Assembly: GCA_951802425.1 (NCBI GenBank)
Contig: OX637805.1
Location: 620,001 to 684,000 of the forward strand
Source of the DNA: Clavaria fumosa
Taxonomy: Eukaryota; Basidiomycota; Agaricomycetes; Agaricales; Clavariaceae
DNA: 64,000 nt
Direction: 5' to 3'
This document shows positions 50,720 through 63,770 of the stretch, piece by piece. The notes below the pieces were generated by a model, which saw only the letters and a program-made list of their open reading frames with translations, made no database searches and was not told the DNA's origin. The position numbers and the translations under genes were made by a program. Numbering within the stretch: the first letter of the stretch is position 1; each line of letters starts with the position of its first letter.

Positions 50720-53700
50720 TTAGCTGTCAACCAGACGAGGACCTGACCCTTTATCAACCGATACCCAAACCCTACCGCCTTCAGGGACATCCTTGAACTG
50801 GTGATTCCAGCATTAGTTCGCTTGAAGTCGGTGGGGAGAGAGCAGCAACGGCGCTCGACTCACAGTCAGCTCTCTCGTCCTATGCAAACTCTCGATCTCA
50901 TCCACGCGGCCACGCACGCTGTCGAGCAGCTCATCAAAACCTTCCTCTTCCACCACATCCCGCGCGGCGTGCAGGATGAGCATGGAGTCTGGCCGCACGT
51001 TGAGTCGGACCTGGTATAGACCATCAAAAACTAATCAATGGGTAAAGAAATTGTTTACGTGCATCAATAGATATGATATTCAGCCGGTCTAACTCTGCCG
51101 CAATAATGATAAATTACTGTTTCTTGAAAGAAGGAAACGGCTCGTGGACATACCTTCTAGAAAATCAGGCCGTGTCATGATCTGGCGACACTTCCACTGG
51201 GGCAGACACATGAACACGCAAGCCTGTGTAGCATGCCAGACCAAATACTCACGTAGGGTATAGATGGCAGCGGTAGATCGTCGATAGCGCGGTCTTCGCC
51301 CTCTTGCTCAAGAGCACCTTCTCCCTCCTGTCTCAATTTCACAAATTCCCTCAGCAGCAGCCACGAGCACGAGCTCCATTTTTGCTGGCAAAACATAGCA
51401 TCAGAGAATTGCGAATTCAGTTAAGAAAAAAAAAGGGGGGAAGGGGGAACACATCGCACCTCATCCATCACGTCGTCGTCGCAATCCGGTATGAGCCCAA
51501 TCTGGCTCAGCAGCCACGCCTTCTCGACCTCCTTCAAGTACTGCGCCGTGTGCACCACGTCGTCCGCGCGGCACACCTTGTTCAGGTACGCCAGCCGCCC
51601 GCCGACGAGCGCAATCGCCTCCTTCGTCGTCGCCTCCTCCTCCTCCAGCTCCGCAGCCGCATCACTATGGCTGGTGCCGGTACTACCGCCGTGGCGGCTC
51701 GCCCTGGCACTTCGGTGCTTGGCACGTATGCGCGCCGCGGCCCGGAGTGCTTCCCCCCGATCCAGGTCGGTGATGGACAGCACCTAGCGTGAGCACGACA
51801 AGATGTGAGTGATTGCGAGGCCATCGGTAACAGGGCCGACGCTTCGCCGTGCTAGCCCTCAGAAGTGGTAAAACAAATTACGCACATGCATCCGGCTACC
51901 ACCTCTGCCTAACAATTGTGAGACATATGAGGCGTGTGCTTAAAATCTCAAATTCCAGGAGCGGAGATGGGGGAGATACGCACGCAGTACATTAACCGGC
52001 CAAAAGTCATCCCTGCTCGCGCAGAAGGATGTGAGTCCGGATGATAAAAAAGTGATATATTAAAACACTCACGAGCTGAACACCACCGTAAGTATGCCTT
52101 CAAATCAAAAGCCACGAATATTCAGGGCACAGACAGGCACGGGGACGAGGGCAAGGACGAGAACACCACATAAGGATCACAAAAAACACCAATTCATTTG
52201 GACGAGACTGCTTGAATTTCTCTTTTCTTTTCTTTCTTCACGGATGGAGAGAGGAGGGGGCCAAAGGGGGCAAAATTGGGGGGGGGCTCAAACGTACCGC
52301 TGGCGGCCCACGACTCGGCGCGTTGCTGGAGTTGCAACAAGAAGTTCTTCCCTTCATCGTCGTTCTTGAAGTGGTGTATGTTGTTGATGATGAGCACCAG
52401 CGGACGGCCAGTCCGCCGTGCAGACCGGAGTGCGACTTTCTCGAGCTTGTTCATCGCTGTTCAGTCCATATGTAGCGATCGAGCCAACGGACATGTGAGT
52501 AGGGCCTGCTATTGGGGGGGTGCAGTTGTGCAGGGGACGTGCCTCGCTCGATGTCCAACGCGGGTCCACCTAGGAGAGGAGGAAAAACGTCAAATCATTT
52601 CCGCAGGCCTTTCTTGTGGTACTCCTAAGCGCACCTTCCCTCGGATCTCTGCGCTGAAAAAGACCCGTCTGGCTGTCCTCGTTGTACTCGAAATTGAGCG
52701 CCTTCCCGAGGCGCAGTCTGAAGACCTCCAGATCCGGGTGTGCATCACACATCGCGATACCTACACGTCCCGGAGTCCGATGAGCGCACCTGAAAAGAAA
52801 GATCAATATGTGACGCACCCTCTGCGTTATTCGCTTGCATGGCACTGAAAATCATCGTAGTCTTGCCCGTGCCCTAAACGCAAAACGGGCAATTCAGCCG
52901 GCACAGGACCAAGAACCCATAGAGCCCATTCAGCAAATTAAAAAGAGAGACAAGCCAGAACCTACCTTCGGCCCGAGCAACACGAAATACCGGCCCCACT
53001 CGCCGCCATGCACGATGCGGTCGATGCGGTCCTGCTCCCTGCGACGCATCGTCGGCTCGTCCACGTTCTCGTCTACCAGATCCGCGCCCGCCTGGTCGCC
53101 TTCGCGACGCGCGGGCGACACAGCACTGGCACCCGCACCAGGGCCAGCGCGCTGCACAGTGGCGTGCGTCGCGAGCTCGAGTGCGGGGTCATACCCCGGC
53201 GCGAACGCCGCTTCGATCTAGGCACAGTCAAACACCAGATCCAGTGAAGGATGGGGCGTCGTTTCAGCTTATGACGGAAGGCGAGCATCATGGGAAGGGA
53301 GGCGCGCACCTTGTCGAGCACGCGTTTCTTGTACCATGCTAGATACGCGATGCCTCCTATGAACACTGGTGGTGTCGTCGTTAATGCGATGTTCAATTGG
53401 TATGACGAGGGGGAAAAGAAAACTTCGGCCGGCCACTTGCGTCTCCCCGCACGAGGGAGGGAGCCATTTCCGAGGCAGTGTGACAAAGAGCAAGAAACAA
53501 AAACGGAAGACGAGACGGCACACGCGCACTCACCAAGTCCCAGCCCGATGAACCCAGTCATCGCCGCGTCGCGCAGGCTGTTCTGCTGCGGCACCGGGTA
53601 AAAGAACGCGTTCGGGGGGACTCCGTCCGGGCTTGCACCCGGACCAACGGGCGCAGCGCGTCCCGCGTCCTTGATGTTGTCTTCCTCTGTCGGTCGCCCC

Positions 53701-54188
53701 GAAGAGGATGTCGGCGGCGGCGGCAGTGGTGGTTGTGCCGAAGATGATGAAGGTGAAGGCGACGACGGCTCGGGACGCGCCTCCCGCTTCGTGTCGGTGG
53801 TGTACGCCCGCCGACTCACGACCGACACCAGGACGCCAACGCCGTCGCTGACGACGGCGCGTCTCCCAAGAAGGGCCGTGGCGGCGCAGCGAGCAACGCA
53901 ACGCGCCACGGGGCGCGTCTCCGGGCGCATCTTCTCCGCGTCAGGCAGGGCACACGACGCGCTGGCATCCGTTGCATCGGGGGCAGCACAGAGGCGGTGA
54001 CAGCGGGGGGATTGGTCACGGTTGGGGAGAGGACGGCCGTGACGCGAATGGAGGACACGCCCAGACGCGGCTGGTGCCAGTGCCAATGCTAGCACCAGCG
54101 CATGGCCAAGGCGATGCCGCTGGGCAGCAGCAGCAGTGCGGACAGCTGACGATAGGCGCACGTTGCGCGGGAGCACGGGGCCGCTCAT
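50720..54188 (-). CDS. AAA-type P-loop ATPase, membrane-anchored, probably mitochondrial
   Basis: Sixteen exons on the minus strand: 53534..54188, 53310..53365, 52966..53217, 52819..52873, 52635..52760, 52543..52569, 52298..52456, 52073..52097, 51984..52012, 51886..51908, 51460..51783, 51253..51384, 51154..51196, 51059..51094, 50864..51030, 50720..50797; 2187 nt, 728 aa. Exon 6 ends at a GC-AG intron; the exon 14-15 junction is the least sure. The N terminus is Arg/Ala-rich and basic, then Pro/Ser-rich. A membrane helix VFIGGIAYLAWYKKRV is encoded by exon 2. The ATPase has Walker A LLGPKGTGKTTMIFSAM (split by an intron), GRPLVLIINNIHHFKND at the Walker B place, and SDDFWPVNVLR and SITDLDRGEAL further on. 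A helical C-terminal region follows (GGRLAYLNKVCRADDVVHTAQYLKEVEKAWLL, MTRPDFLEELDRLNIISID). The Asn-Asn in place of Asp-Glu at Walker B is notable. Substrate and exact role unknown. Confidence 0.8.
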
Positions 54189-57100
54189 CGGTTAAGGGCT
54201 CCTTCAACGAGCCGACCGGGAGAAGCGAGCCAATCAACCCTGTGTCACGCACGGTGTTGAACAAGGCTCAATTGGCAATTTCTCCAAAGGCCCGTTGGTT
54301 GGCAATGGCATGTGTGCTGTGCCTGTATTGGTCCCAACACGCTCACCCAATCTCATCCTCGAGGTATACTCAAAACACTCTGTGGTGGTATCGGAGTCTA
54401 GCAATGAAACGATCCGCGAAGGTAGGTGAAGGTAGAGACTATCATAAAGAAGGCAATAAAATTGAGGGTGGTACGGCCAAAGCTACGGTATCGCATGTAC
54501 GCCTGCTTTTTGTGCCAGCTGACGAGGGAGGGAAGGGGGGGGGGGGTGGGGTGGGCATGAGAAGCAGAAGAATTCTTGTCTGGATGGGAATACGATTGTG
54601 AATGATGGACGAGCTGGCCACAACAACATCATTGGTCATCAGGAAATCCATACATCCATCCATCCGCCGTCCACCATCCCTCTCACCCATCCCTGTGCAG
54701 GGGAGGTCGCTGGCAGTACCGCGTCCCCGAGTCAGACAGAAACACGTTGAAAGGGGGCCCTTTAGCTCATTCCCTTCTAAATGTAACGGCAATCTCAACG
54801 TCCTAGCCCCTTCATCTCCGTCCCTTCTAGAAAACAAAGAACAGTGTGAACTAATCTCAACCTCGCAAAGAACGCACCGTTGTTGCCTACGACGACAACG
54901 AGTGCGCAATGGAGTGTTCGTTCACCCCTATAACGGCTGGCAAGTCAACTCAATCCCAGTACTAGTGCGGTCACGCTGACCGTTTGAGCAAAGGCCCCGA
55001 GGTTATCCACACACGCGACGGGCCGCATCGACAGAGCAATCACGGCCAAACGGCCAAGGCTGGGGGCTGGCAGCAGCACATGTCGAACTTGACCATATCC
55101 TGACCGCGTTGAAACTCATCATTTCGCAAGATAAGCGTTGCCTGATGGAAATTCGGATTTACACGCGTCAGCGCTCTCAGGCTCAGTTGCCCAACTCGCC
55201 TCGCCTCGCCTCGCCTGACCGCCGGCGGTGAATGCTGGACTGCCACTCGAAAAGAGGTAGGTTTGGTCTGATGGCGAGCAAAACGATGCGATCAAACACG
55301 CGAGTCGTGGGAATAAATATAAAATATTGGTCCGAATCAATTCCAAGAAAGGAATATCTCACGTAATACCTCCAATGTCTCACGTAATATCACCCATTGG
55401 GACGAAGGTCTACATTGCTGTACAACCATGTACCTTGTACCGCCGCCACAGACACCGTTCACGACGCCCACTCCCCAATTGAGCACTGCCAGTCAGCGTC
55501 TCTAGCGACCCTCGTTTTCTCACGCATAGCCCTGGGATCTGCCCGCGCACCATGCACGACTCGCGGTCGCTACACCCTCCAAGGCTACAGGTCTCTGCTC
55601 ACCTGCAGTAACCCCCCCCGATCACAACCAGCCACCTTGCCGAACACAACCTAAAAGGAGTTTTCCTCTGGCTCGGTAACTCCACGAAGAAAGGAAGAGG
55701 GGTCACGGTTGTGACTGTCCGTCCTTCCTCAAACAGGAGGCTGGCGATGTTGGGGCCGGTGCGGTCTTTCGTTAAGTAGGATACCTGCAAAGTCTAGGTT
55801 TGGTACGGAGGACAAGAGCTTTTTCGGTCCCGTTTGGGCGGAACACGTTTCAGAGTCTTCTCTGCCTCAAGCTCTGCTAAATGGCTGGCCTGTGGCAATT
55901 GTGACAAATTCAGGCTAGTTCAACCATTACAGTAAGAAATGATATGTGCCGTACAACAGCATGCAAGAACTGTGTGGGATTGTAGTGTCACAACAGATGG
56001 GGGAGGGGATGTACACAATCTGAATGATGTAGATGACACCAGACTTCTTGTACTTGTCGAGAACAATCATATTGACAGACAACAGCCAGAGTGACTACAG
56101 GACCGAAGCACCGCAAGCACAACATCGACATACTCCCACAAGGCGCTCCGCGAACTGCTTCCTGATTCTATCAACAATTACGCATCAACCCGGCCTCGCT
56201 CTGGCTCGTGTCACGGAAGAGCACGACCCCCGACACCCGAGTCCCACCGCGCCAGATTTCGTCAGGTCCCACCCACCGAATCCGAGAGCAGGTCTTCTTC
56301 CCCCAGAGAAAACGTGAGCATTCTCTCTCGCAACATTGTCGGCCGCGCTTGCGCTTGGGCTCGCGAAAGACACCGACGCCTCCAAGGCGGGGGTTCAAGT
56401 CCATCGCGTGCAAGACATAAGACGCGACGCTCGTGCAATACGGCCCGCCATCCGGGCACGAAGCAGGAAGGGGCGACATCCCGGCTCTTGCCTCCAGTAA
56501 GGACGGAGCCAACTCTCCATTAAGCCCGTGCGGCGACCCATATCCGTGCCGTCGTGGCTGCCGCCTGGGAATCACCCAAGACCTTCGGAGAGGCCTTGCA
56601 ACGGGCTCCCCGGCCTTGCATCCGGCATGCGAGGTTTCGTATTCTGGAGCCTAGATGCGTGCCGCGATGAGCCCAGTGGGGCCAAAGTGGCGAAGGGGGG
56701 GGGGGGGGAGACCAAGCAAGAGCTTAGATAACTAGGAGGAAGCGCTAACGGTCCTCTGCCGAGGACGGTGCGGAGATAGAACGCCAGTGCGTTCTCCCCG
56801 ACGAGGGCAGCGCGAGCGTGCCATGTCTGACTTGTTTCGTGAGTGGGCGGGTTGGCAGCGGGGCAGCGCACGTGTAAAAATTGAGACACAATGCGTCGCA
56901 CGATTCCTCGAAGACTGGGCCAAGATTGCCTCTCCGCCCCCTCCATTGCACCTGTTTGCCCTGCAAAACGAGGAGTGTCAGCGTGGAAAAAAAAAACGAC
57001 CCCAAGAGCGGCAGGGCAGGCAAGGCAAAAAAGTCAGCGAGAAGATAAGGCCTGCCGCGGGGGCAGACACGGTCATGCGGGGGCGGGACGAGGGGTCCCC

Positions 57101-60100
57101 CCCCGGTCAGAGTGTGAATATGGAAGTCATCACATGTGGATGCGGTAACGGCCCACGGCGCTGCAGCAGCTGCTCTCACCTTGCACGAGAGCCACAGACA
57201 CACGCTGGCAGGGGCGTCCCGCGGATGCCCCTATGTGAAGGGAACGGGAACGGGCGAGCCAGCGGTCGCTGGCGAGTGCGCGGCGCGTGACGCGCGATGT
57301 CGTAGGGCCTTTTCTTTCTGTCTCTTCTTTCTCTTTCTCCCTTTTTTTTACCTTCTGAATACGCTCGGCAGCATCGCGTTAGGCTCGGCTCGCGGGAGGG
57401 GCTGTTGCGCCCCGAGCATCGCAGTAGGTTCAGAAGAGGAAGGAGGGGGGACAAGGCCAAGGGGGGGAAAGGGGAAGGAGAAAGGGCTTCCGCGTTCTGT
57501 TTCGCCACGCGAAAAGAATACCCTGCATCGGTCACGCGGTCACGCGCGCGCGTCTCTGCCCTGCAAAAAAGCACACCACAAGCGCCGACGCGTCGCACCG
57601 CATCGCAGCCACCACTCCCACACACCACTCCCACTCCCACTCGCTTTCCCCATACTCTACGCCCCCCACAGCATCCAACCATCGACCGCACCCAGCACTC
57701 GAACCGCCCCAGGCTGGCTTGTCCCATGCTGTACCGCGCCGCAGCAGCATCCAGTACAGAGCGCGGGTGGCCCACCCTCACCCGCAGCACTATACCGCAC
57801 CACAACAGGCGCTCGAGACGCCCGCTCTCGTTCCGTCGTCCATTGCCCATCCCCAATCGGGGGGGCCACGAGACGCGTCGGCCCTTCCGCGCCGCGCCGC
57901 ACCGTCCGTGTCTGTGGCCCGCCCCCACGCGCGGACGCGCCCCCCTTGGCCCGGGGCGCGGCGGGGGCACGCCGCCCCAGCCGACCGCCATGCACCGTGC
58001 GCGAGGGCGCGTCGTGCGGTCCCCTCCATCCGCAGCGCCGTGCCGCACCGCCCCCGCCTCCGGGCCTGGATTGGAGAGGGGGGTGGCACTCTCTGCATGC
58101 TGCGCTGATGGACAGCAGGCCGGGAGCGGGCTCGTGTTGTCTTTCCTTTTTCTTCTTTTCGTTTTCCTCTTCTTCCCGAGATCGCGATCCGTTTCAATAA
58201 TGGGCGCATCACCGGGGGGAACAGCACACAAACATCGTGGCAGCAAGGCAAGGCAAGGCACCCCCCGCATCGTATTCTGCATCAAAAAAAAGGTCGTATT
58301 GCTGTACCCTCTGTACCGCACCCTCCAAAAACGGGCCCTCCTTTTGGACTTGCCTACTCGAGCAGAAAGCCGCGTTTCCTTTTTTTTCTCCTCTTTTTTT
58401 TGATGTGCTTTTTGCTTTTTATGTATAGACAGCAACTTTGCTTGCTGCACGAGCGATCACGCGGTGTCCGTACATGTCCCGTCCCTTCACCGAAGTTGCT
58501 GCAATGCATTGCATTGCAATACAAAAACAGTGGTTTTTACTTCCGCTTCTACTATGATCGACGACTTCGAACAGGGGCCGACCCCCAAACACAGTAACTG
58601 AGTAAACCCGCCGGCACCCGCCGTGCACGTGCAAGCATAAAGCAAATGAATGCATGTGTGACACAACATCACACCACAAAGCAATCCGCGCACAAGCCAA
58701 TGTAGACGCGGGTCTTAGCAATACGCCCCGAAGAATGCCCGTCTCCGCAGGTGTGGATGGGCAGGACGCTCCACAGCAGGGGCAGAACGTTCTCCCCCGG
58801 CTATGTGTGCAGGGTCGTCCGACGACGCCACGCCCGTGCCATGCCATGCCGATTACCGATGCCGATGACTAAGAATGTCTTCGTCAGCAGCCTGCACCCT
58901 GCAGGTAACGCTAACGCGAAAAGCGATGACCTGTGTCCGACAGAGCCATGATGCGAACAGGCGACCGTCCATGAGAGCGTGTTTGTCACCCGGCGAAGAC
59001 GGGCAGCGCAGTCAGGACCCGGGTTGCTTAGTGGTGCTGCTCTCTCTCGCTCTCGCACCTTCCAGACGACTCCAGACGGTTACTCCAACGAAGAAAAGAA
59101 GCAAGATACTTATATATAAAAAACAAAAAGAGGAGACCCTATTTCCATAAAAGGTGATATCACCTGTCACAGTCACGCAATGAACACACCGCAGAAGAGA
59201 GAAAAACACAGGCCAGACTCCAACGACTCCCCAGCCCAAATGTTAATAATGTTAGTAATGCGACACCGGCAAGAAAAAGTGCAATGAACCCCGAGCAGGG
59301 AAGAAGAGGACACAGCCCCGCAGGGCAGGGCTCCTCAGCCGTGTGTTGCTCCCCCCGCTGCGCTTCGCATCGTTTATGTCCCCTCTTCCGTCCTGTGTGG
59401 GTCCTCCTGTCCTGTACCTGTCCTGTGCCCCGTGCCTGTGTGTGGGGCCGCCTGCGTCCCTGACGCGCGTCCTTCGTGGCGGGTCTGGCGCCCGTGTACG
59501 GTCGTGCTGCGTGCTGCGCGATGCGACGCGTGGACCGGGACGGGACGTAGTGGTGCCAGTGGGTGCCAGACGCGTCGTGTGTCCCTGGCCCTGGCGCAGG
59601 GGTAGGCGTAGGCGTAGGGGTGCTAGGGGGCGCGTAACAGATGGATGGACGGATGGATGGGTGATAGGCGGGCGGGCGACGGGCGGGGTCGCCGTTGCCA
59701 TCGCCGTTGCTCGTTGCTCGTTGCCCGTACGTCCCGTACCTGTTTGTATCGACAGACGGACGGTATACTGTATCGGGACGACGACGACGAGCCTGAGCGA
59801 CGGACGGACGATCCCGGCTCTCTCTCCCCCTTGACGAGACGACACACGACGTTACCGCACAACACAACGCACAACACACCGCACGACACACCGCACAACA
59901 CACCGCACAACACACTGCGCACTGCGCACCGGCCAGGGTCGCGACAGCGACAACGACGCGTACGACGATGCGACGAGGACGATGACGACGACGCGGGTGG
60001 GCGAGCCCGGGCCCCGGCCCCTGCCCCAGCTTCAGCTTTAGCCCCAGCCCCAAGGGGATGCGGCAGGATGGGGGTGACGCGGCAGAGCGTGCGTGCGCGA

Positions 60101-62040
60101 TCGACGCGTCAGTCTGGACTCTGGAGGGGCCTCGCCTCGCCTCGCCCTTCTCGTCTTTTCTAACCCACGAGTGACGCTTCCCTGGGTCCTGAGTGTGCAT
60201 ATGCGCGGGTGGTGCGACGGCGCGGGCGTCGTCACCCGTGTACTCGCGTCGTCGTTCGTTCGTCGTCCGCCGAAAGAATGGAAGGGGAAAGGGGAAAGTC
60301 ACGGGTGGGGAAAAGAAAGAAAGAGCAAAAAAAAACAAAGGAAAAAGAAGACGAAGACGAAGACGAAGAAAAACAAACATGCTACCGGGAATTGTACGCC
60401 GTGAAAAAGCCAGCGGGAGACCAACCCAAGTTTGAAAAAAAGTTTGTCCAGACCCAGAAGACGAGTCCTGGCTCAGGCCCCCTCGTCGCATTTTTTTTTT
60501 TTCGCACTTCCTTTCCCTTCACAGAGGGGAAAACAACAAAACAACCAAAAAAAAAGTTAAGCCTCACGACGAGGAGAAGCCGGGGGATCCTGTTCTATTC
60601 AGTCACACACAGACCTATGGCGACCAAGAGCCGTGCGGGTGCCAACCGCTGCCGTGTGTGTCCCGGGACGTGTGTGTGTCTTTACGAGTTCTTTCGACCC
60701 GCCACGAACGGGTGCGTGCATGTCAAGCAGTCAGGAAGGGAAACGGATCCAACCGGGCAGTCGCCCGAGGGGGCGCGTTGGGACATGGAACATTGCACCG
60801 TGCACCCACCCACGCGTCCTGAGGCTGAGAGATCCCAAGAAGCGAGACCCTTGTTGTACTGGACAGGAGAGAAAGGACAGGAGAGGACAGGACAGGACAC
60901 GCGCAACGGGGTGCAACGGGACGATCGCGTGCGTGTGTGCGTGGTGTCCTTGCCTTATCCCCTCTTGTTGCCAGAGCCAACAGGATCCTCCCCTCTCAAA
61001 CACACACACACGTAACAGCGACCGCAGAGGGGGGAGATCGCGCGTGGGCGTTGACGTACACTGATCTGCTGCACGACATGCACGCACCCCCGTGCAAACG
61101 CCCACCCATACCTCCCTACTTACTTACTTTCGATGTGCCTTGCAATCCCCGCGCTCGCCCCTTCGCCCGGGAGAGACGCCGGGGCACGGGATCTTGGCTG
61201 GGAGACAGACTAATGTGAAAGTGTTTTTTTTATTTATAAAAAAAACTTTCTGTGCATCGATGAATGTTTTGTTTCTTCTTTCTGGTTACACACATATGGG
61301 GATTTAGCATTAAACGTTCGACTGGGGGAGAGAGAGCGAAAAGCATGGCTAGCGGTCTTATGACAGGAGACTGTAAAACGACCACGACCACCATCATCGC
61401 ACCCGCACGCGGGAGCTCTTCATGTGCTTAGTTAGAGCCAACAACCCGAGAGATCCGGGCGCCAAGATCCGCAAACGGTATGCACACCGCACACAGACAC
61501 CGCGCTGAACAGACTAGTACTACTACTACTAGCACCGACCCGAACTGAATAATCCCCCCCGCGCGCGTTCCCGATGATACCCGCGCGTTGCGAGGGGGAG
61601 GGGAGGGAGGGAAGCCGCCGGGGCGAAGATGGGGGCGAAGATGGGGGCGGTGTACCGCAGGTGTTCGAATTAGGTGGATGTGTGGTGGTGGTGGCTAGGG
61701 ATCAGACGGACGATGCCATACGGGATCTTGTTGGGCGATGACAGGAGCATGTTTACCGCCGTTAGTAGATGGATTTGTGGCATACCGGTTAAGCTGTGCC
61801 ACATGAGTGCGGGGAAGGGTAGGGTAGCCATCATACAGATTAACAGGCTGAATGGCTACCCGGAGTAAAGGATACCGAAATCGGCCGAAGAGTAAAGTGA
61901 GCAGAGAGAGTGAGACGCTTCGTTATCTACCTTACTGTAATAATAAAGTAAAGAAATCAAAAAAGTTTTCTTTGTGATGATGAGAGATCGGTGATGTAGG
62001 ATATATGTGGCTGTGTGGTAAATAGTCACTTGTCACGATA
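54189..62040. other. 8-kb GC-rich low-complexity intergenic region, no supported gene
   Basis: Many long open frames occur on both strands, but they overlap in all six frames, are dominated by Arg/Pro/Ala/Ser and show no domain. This is what GC-rich DNA without stops looks like. Features seen: G tracts of 12 (54535-54546) and 14 (56695-56708), repeated GCCTC units near 55195-55220, GAAGAC repeats (60345-60371), AGGACAGGAC repeats (60880-60900), a palindrome GGTGATATCACC (59152-59163) and a T8/A8 hairpin (61220-61250). A long non-coding RNA or the distal promoter of the cyclin gene could lie here; I cannot show either. Confidence 0.5.
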
Positions 62041-62115
62041 TATATAATAATAATATAATAATAATAAGATAATAATAGATATTCACACACACACATATAC
62101 ATATACACACACAAA
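62041..62115 (+). repeat. Microsatellite tract (ATA)n then (AC)n/(AT)n
   Basis: ATAATAATAATATAATAATA-type repeats pass into ACACACACATATACATATAC repeats, about 180 bp upstream of the cyclin ATG. Confidence 0.85.
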
Positions 62116-62291
62116 CTAATCATTCAACACACACACAACACACACACAACCCACCCACCCTTCCAAATCCACCCATTAAACCCCCCCTAGTCTCTCTTTC
62201 CTATATCTCCTCATCCCTTTCGTTTCTCAAAGGTCTTTTCCCCCCACCCTAATCTCCCCCCCCCTCCTCCCCCCCCCCTTCCCCCTACAAT
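62116..62291 (+). promoter_or_regulatory. Pyrimidine-rich leader of the cyclin gene
   Basis: Almost continuous C/T on the plus strand (ACCCACCCACCC, CCCCCCCTAGTCTCTC, CCCCCCCCTCCTCC) up to the ATG at 62292. CT-rich stretches before the start are common in basidiomycete genes and often mark the transcription start; no TATA box is near. Confidence 0.55.
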
Positions 62292-63770
62292 ATGGCCGCC
62301 GTTCATGGTCCCCACATTCCTCATCATCCAACAGGAAAATCCTCCCATTCTATAGCAAGGCAGCGTATCCCTTACAATCCTCCCCCAGTCGTCTGTCGCA
62401 TTCTCGACCTTCCCTTTCCTTCATTTTTTTTAACCAACCCCCTTCTCACATAGGTCGTCTCTAACCCAACTCCACAGCCCCCACAGCCGAAGTGCGATCC
62501 GTTCTACGGTCACGAGTACATCTCAAGACTCTCTGCTCGGTTCATTACCCATCTCTTCGCCTGTCCCGAGTATCCGCCTCAAGTCCGCTCCTCGTCGACT
62601 CCCTCCTCTTCTTCCCAACCCCCTGCCCCGCCACCTCCGTCCCATCGTCTGCCGTATTTTATCGCATATGCCCTGCACCGCACGAAGCTGCACCCTTCCG
62701 TCACTTTTGCCGCATTGGTCCTCCTTCAGCGTCTCAAAGCCCGCTTCCCCACCGCGCGCGGCTCCTCCGGTCACCGCCTCTACGTCTCCGCCTACATGAT
62801 CGCCAGCAAAGTCATGTGCGACGACACCTACTCGAACAAGTCGTGGGGCATCGTCGCGCAGGGCATGTTCACGCTGCGCGAGATCAACCAGATGGAGCGC
62901 GAGATGTGCGCCTACCTCGAGTGGGAGCTCAACGTCGACACGCGCACCCTCCGCGCGTTCGAGGCGATGGTCAAGAAGGACTTTAACGGCCCCGGGCCGT
63001 ACCCCACGTATGTGCTTTCTATGTTCTCGAAGCGCCTCGACGGGAGCACCCCCTGTCCCGACGCCGCCGCCGCCTCCCACGGTGCCGGCACCGCTCCATT
63101 CACCTCTAGCACCTCGCCTATTCCCTCGTTTGGCGGGTCCGACCCGCGCAAGGAGGCCTCCCCGCCGCCTCGCTCGCTCCAGCACCAGCCGCACCAGCCG
63201 CACCCGCCGCTCCCGCCTGCGCGGAGCGCTAGCGCCGCCGCCGCCACCACCACCATCGGAGGCGGCACCGCGGTGCGCACGGCGTCCCCGCTGGACGACG
63301 CCTCCCCCTCCTCGGCGACGTCCTCGACTTCCTCGTCCTCCTCGCTCTCCTCGAAATCGTCTGGGTTCATGTCTGCATCGTACGACTCGGCCTCGTCCTC
63401 GCCGACGTCGTCCGCGTCGCCTGCGACGCCCGCGAGCGCGCAGGAGCTGAATGTGAAGGGCGGCGTGTCTGCGTCGGCCGCTGCTGCTGCCGCTGGAGCT
63501 GGAGTCGTGGTCGTGACGGGCGGTGGCGGCGGTGGTGGCGGCGGCGGCGGTGGTGGTACCGGCGTGATGTACCTCTCCACGTCGTCCGCGGCCGCGGCGG
63601 CCGCTGCGATGCACGCGCACGGCCACCACGGACACGGCCACCACCACCACGGACATGCGCATGGGACGCCCGCGCTGTTCGGGCTCGCGCCCGAGAAGGG
63701 CGTGCCGATCCAGCCGCAGCAGCTCGTGAAAGCGAAGATGTTCGCGATTGCGATGCCGACGGCGTGGTAG
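62292..63770 (+). CDS. Pcl/PHO85-type cyclin (cyclin N-terminal domain)
   Basis: Two exons: 62292..62387 and 62454..63770; 1413 nt, 470 aa. The donor may be 3 nt further right (same frame). Exon 1 reads MAAVHGPHIPHHPTGK...IARQRIPYNPPP. Exon 2 holds the cyclin box: SRLSARFITHLFACPEYPP, SHRLPYFIAYALHRTKLHPSVTFAALVLLQRLKARFP, GHRLYVSAYMIASKVMCDDTYSNKSWGIVAQGMFTLREINQMEREMCAYLEWELNV. These motifs are typical of Pcl1/Pcl2-class cyclins that activate the CDK Pho85 in fungi. The C-terminal 250 residues are low complexity: Pro, Ser runs, a 13-Gly run, Ala runs and a Gly/His block (HGHHGHGHHHHGHAHG). The Gly and His runs are prone to length change. Gene is complete in the window. Confidence 0.9.

Noticed and set aside
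46292..50723. A plus-strand gene disrupted by the foldback element (TGK joins GGTGTVIEL across the duplication).
   Set aside because: The joined frame is short, has no known motif, and its right part overlaps the terminal exon of the well supported minus-strand ATPase gene.
57136..58450. Long overlapping frames on both strands (up to 424 codons).
   Set aside because: Arg/Pro/Ser-rich in every frame, no domain, no convincing splice pattern; expected from GC-rich DNA.
59160..60491. 443-codon minus-strand frame.
   Set aside because: Low-complexity Arg/Pro/Ser/Cys composition built from short GC-rich repeats; overlapped by other frames of similar length.
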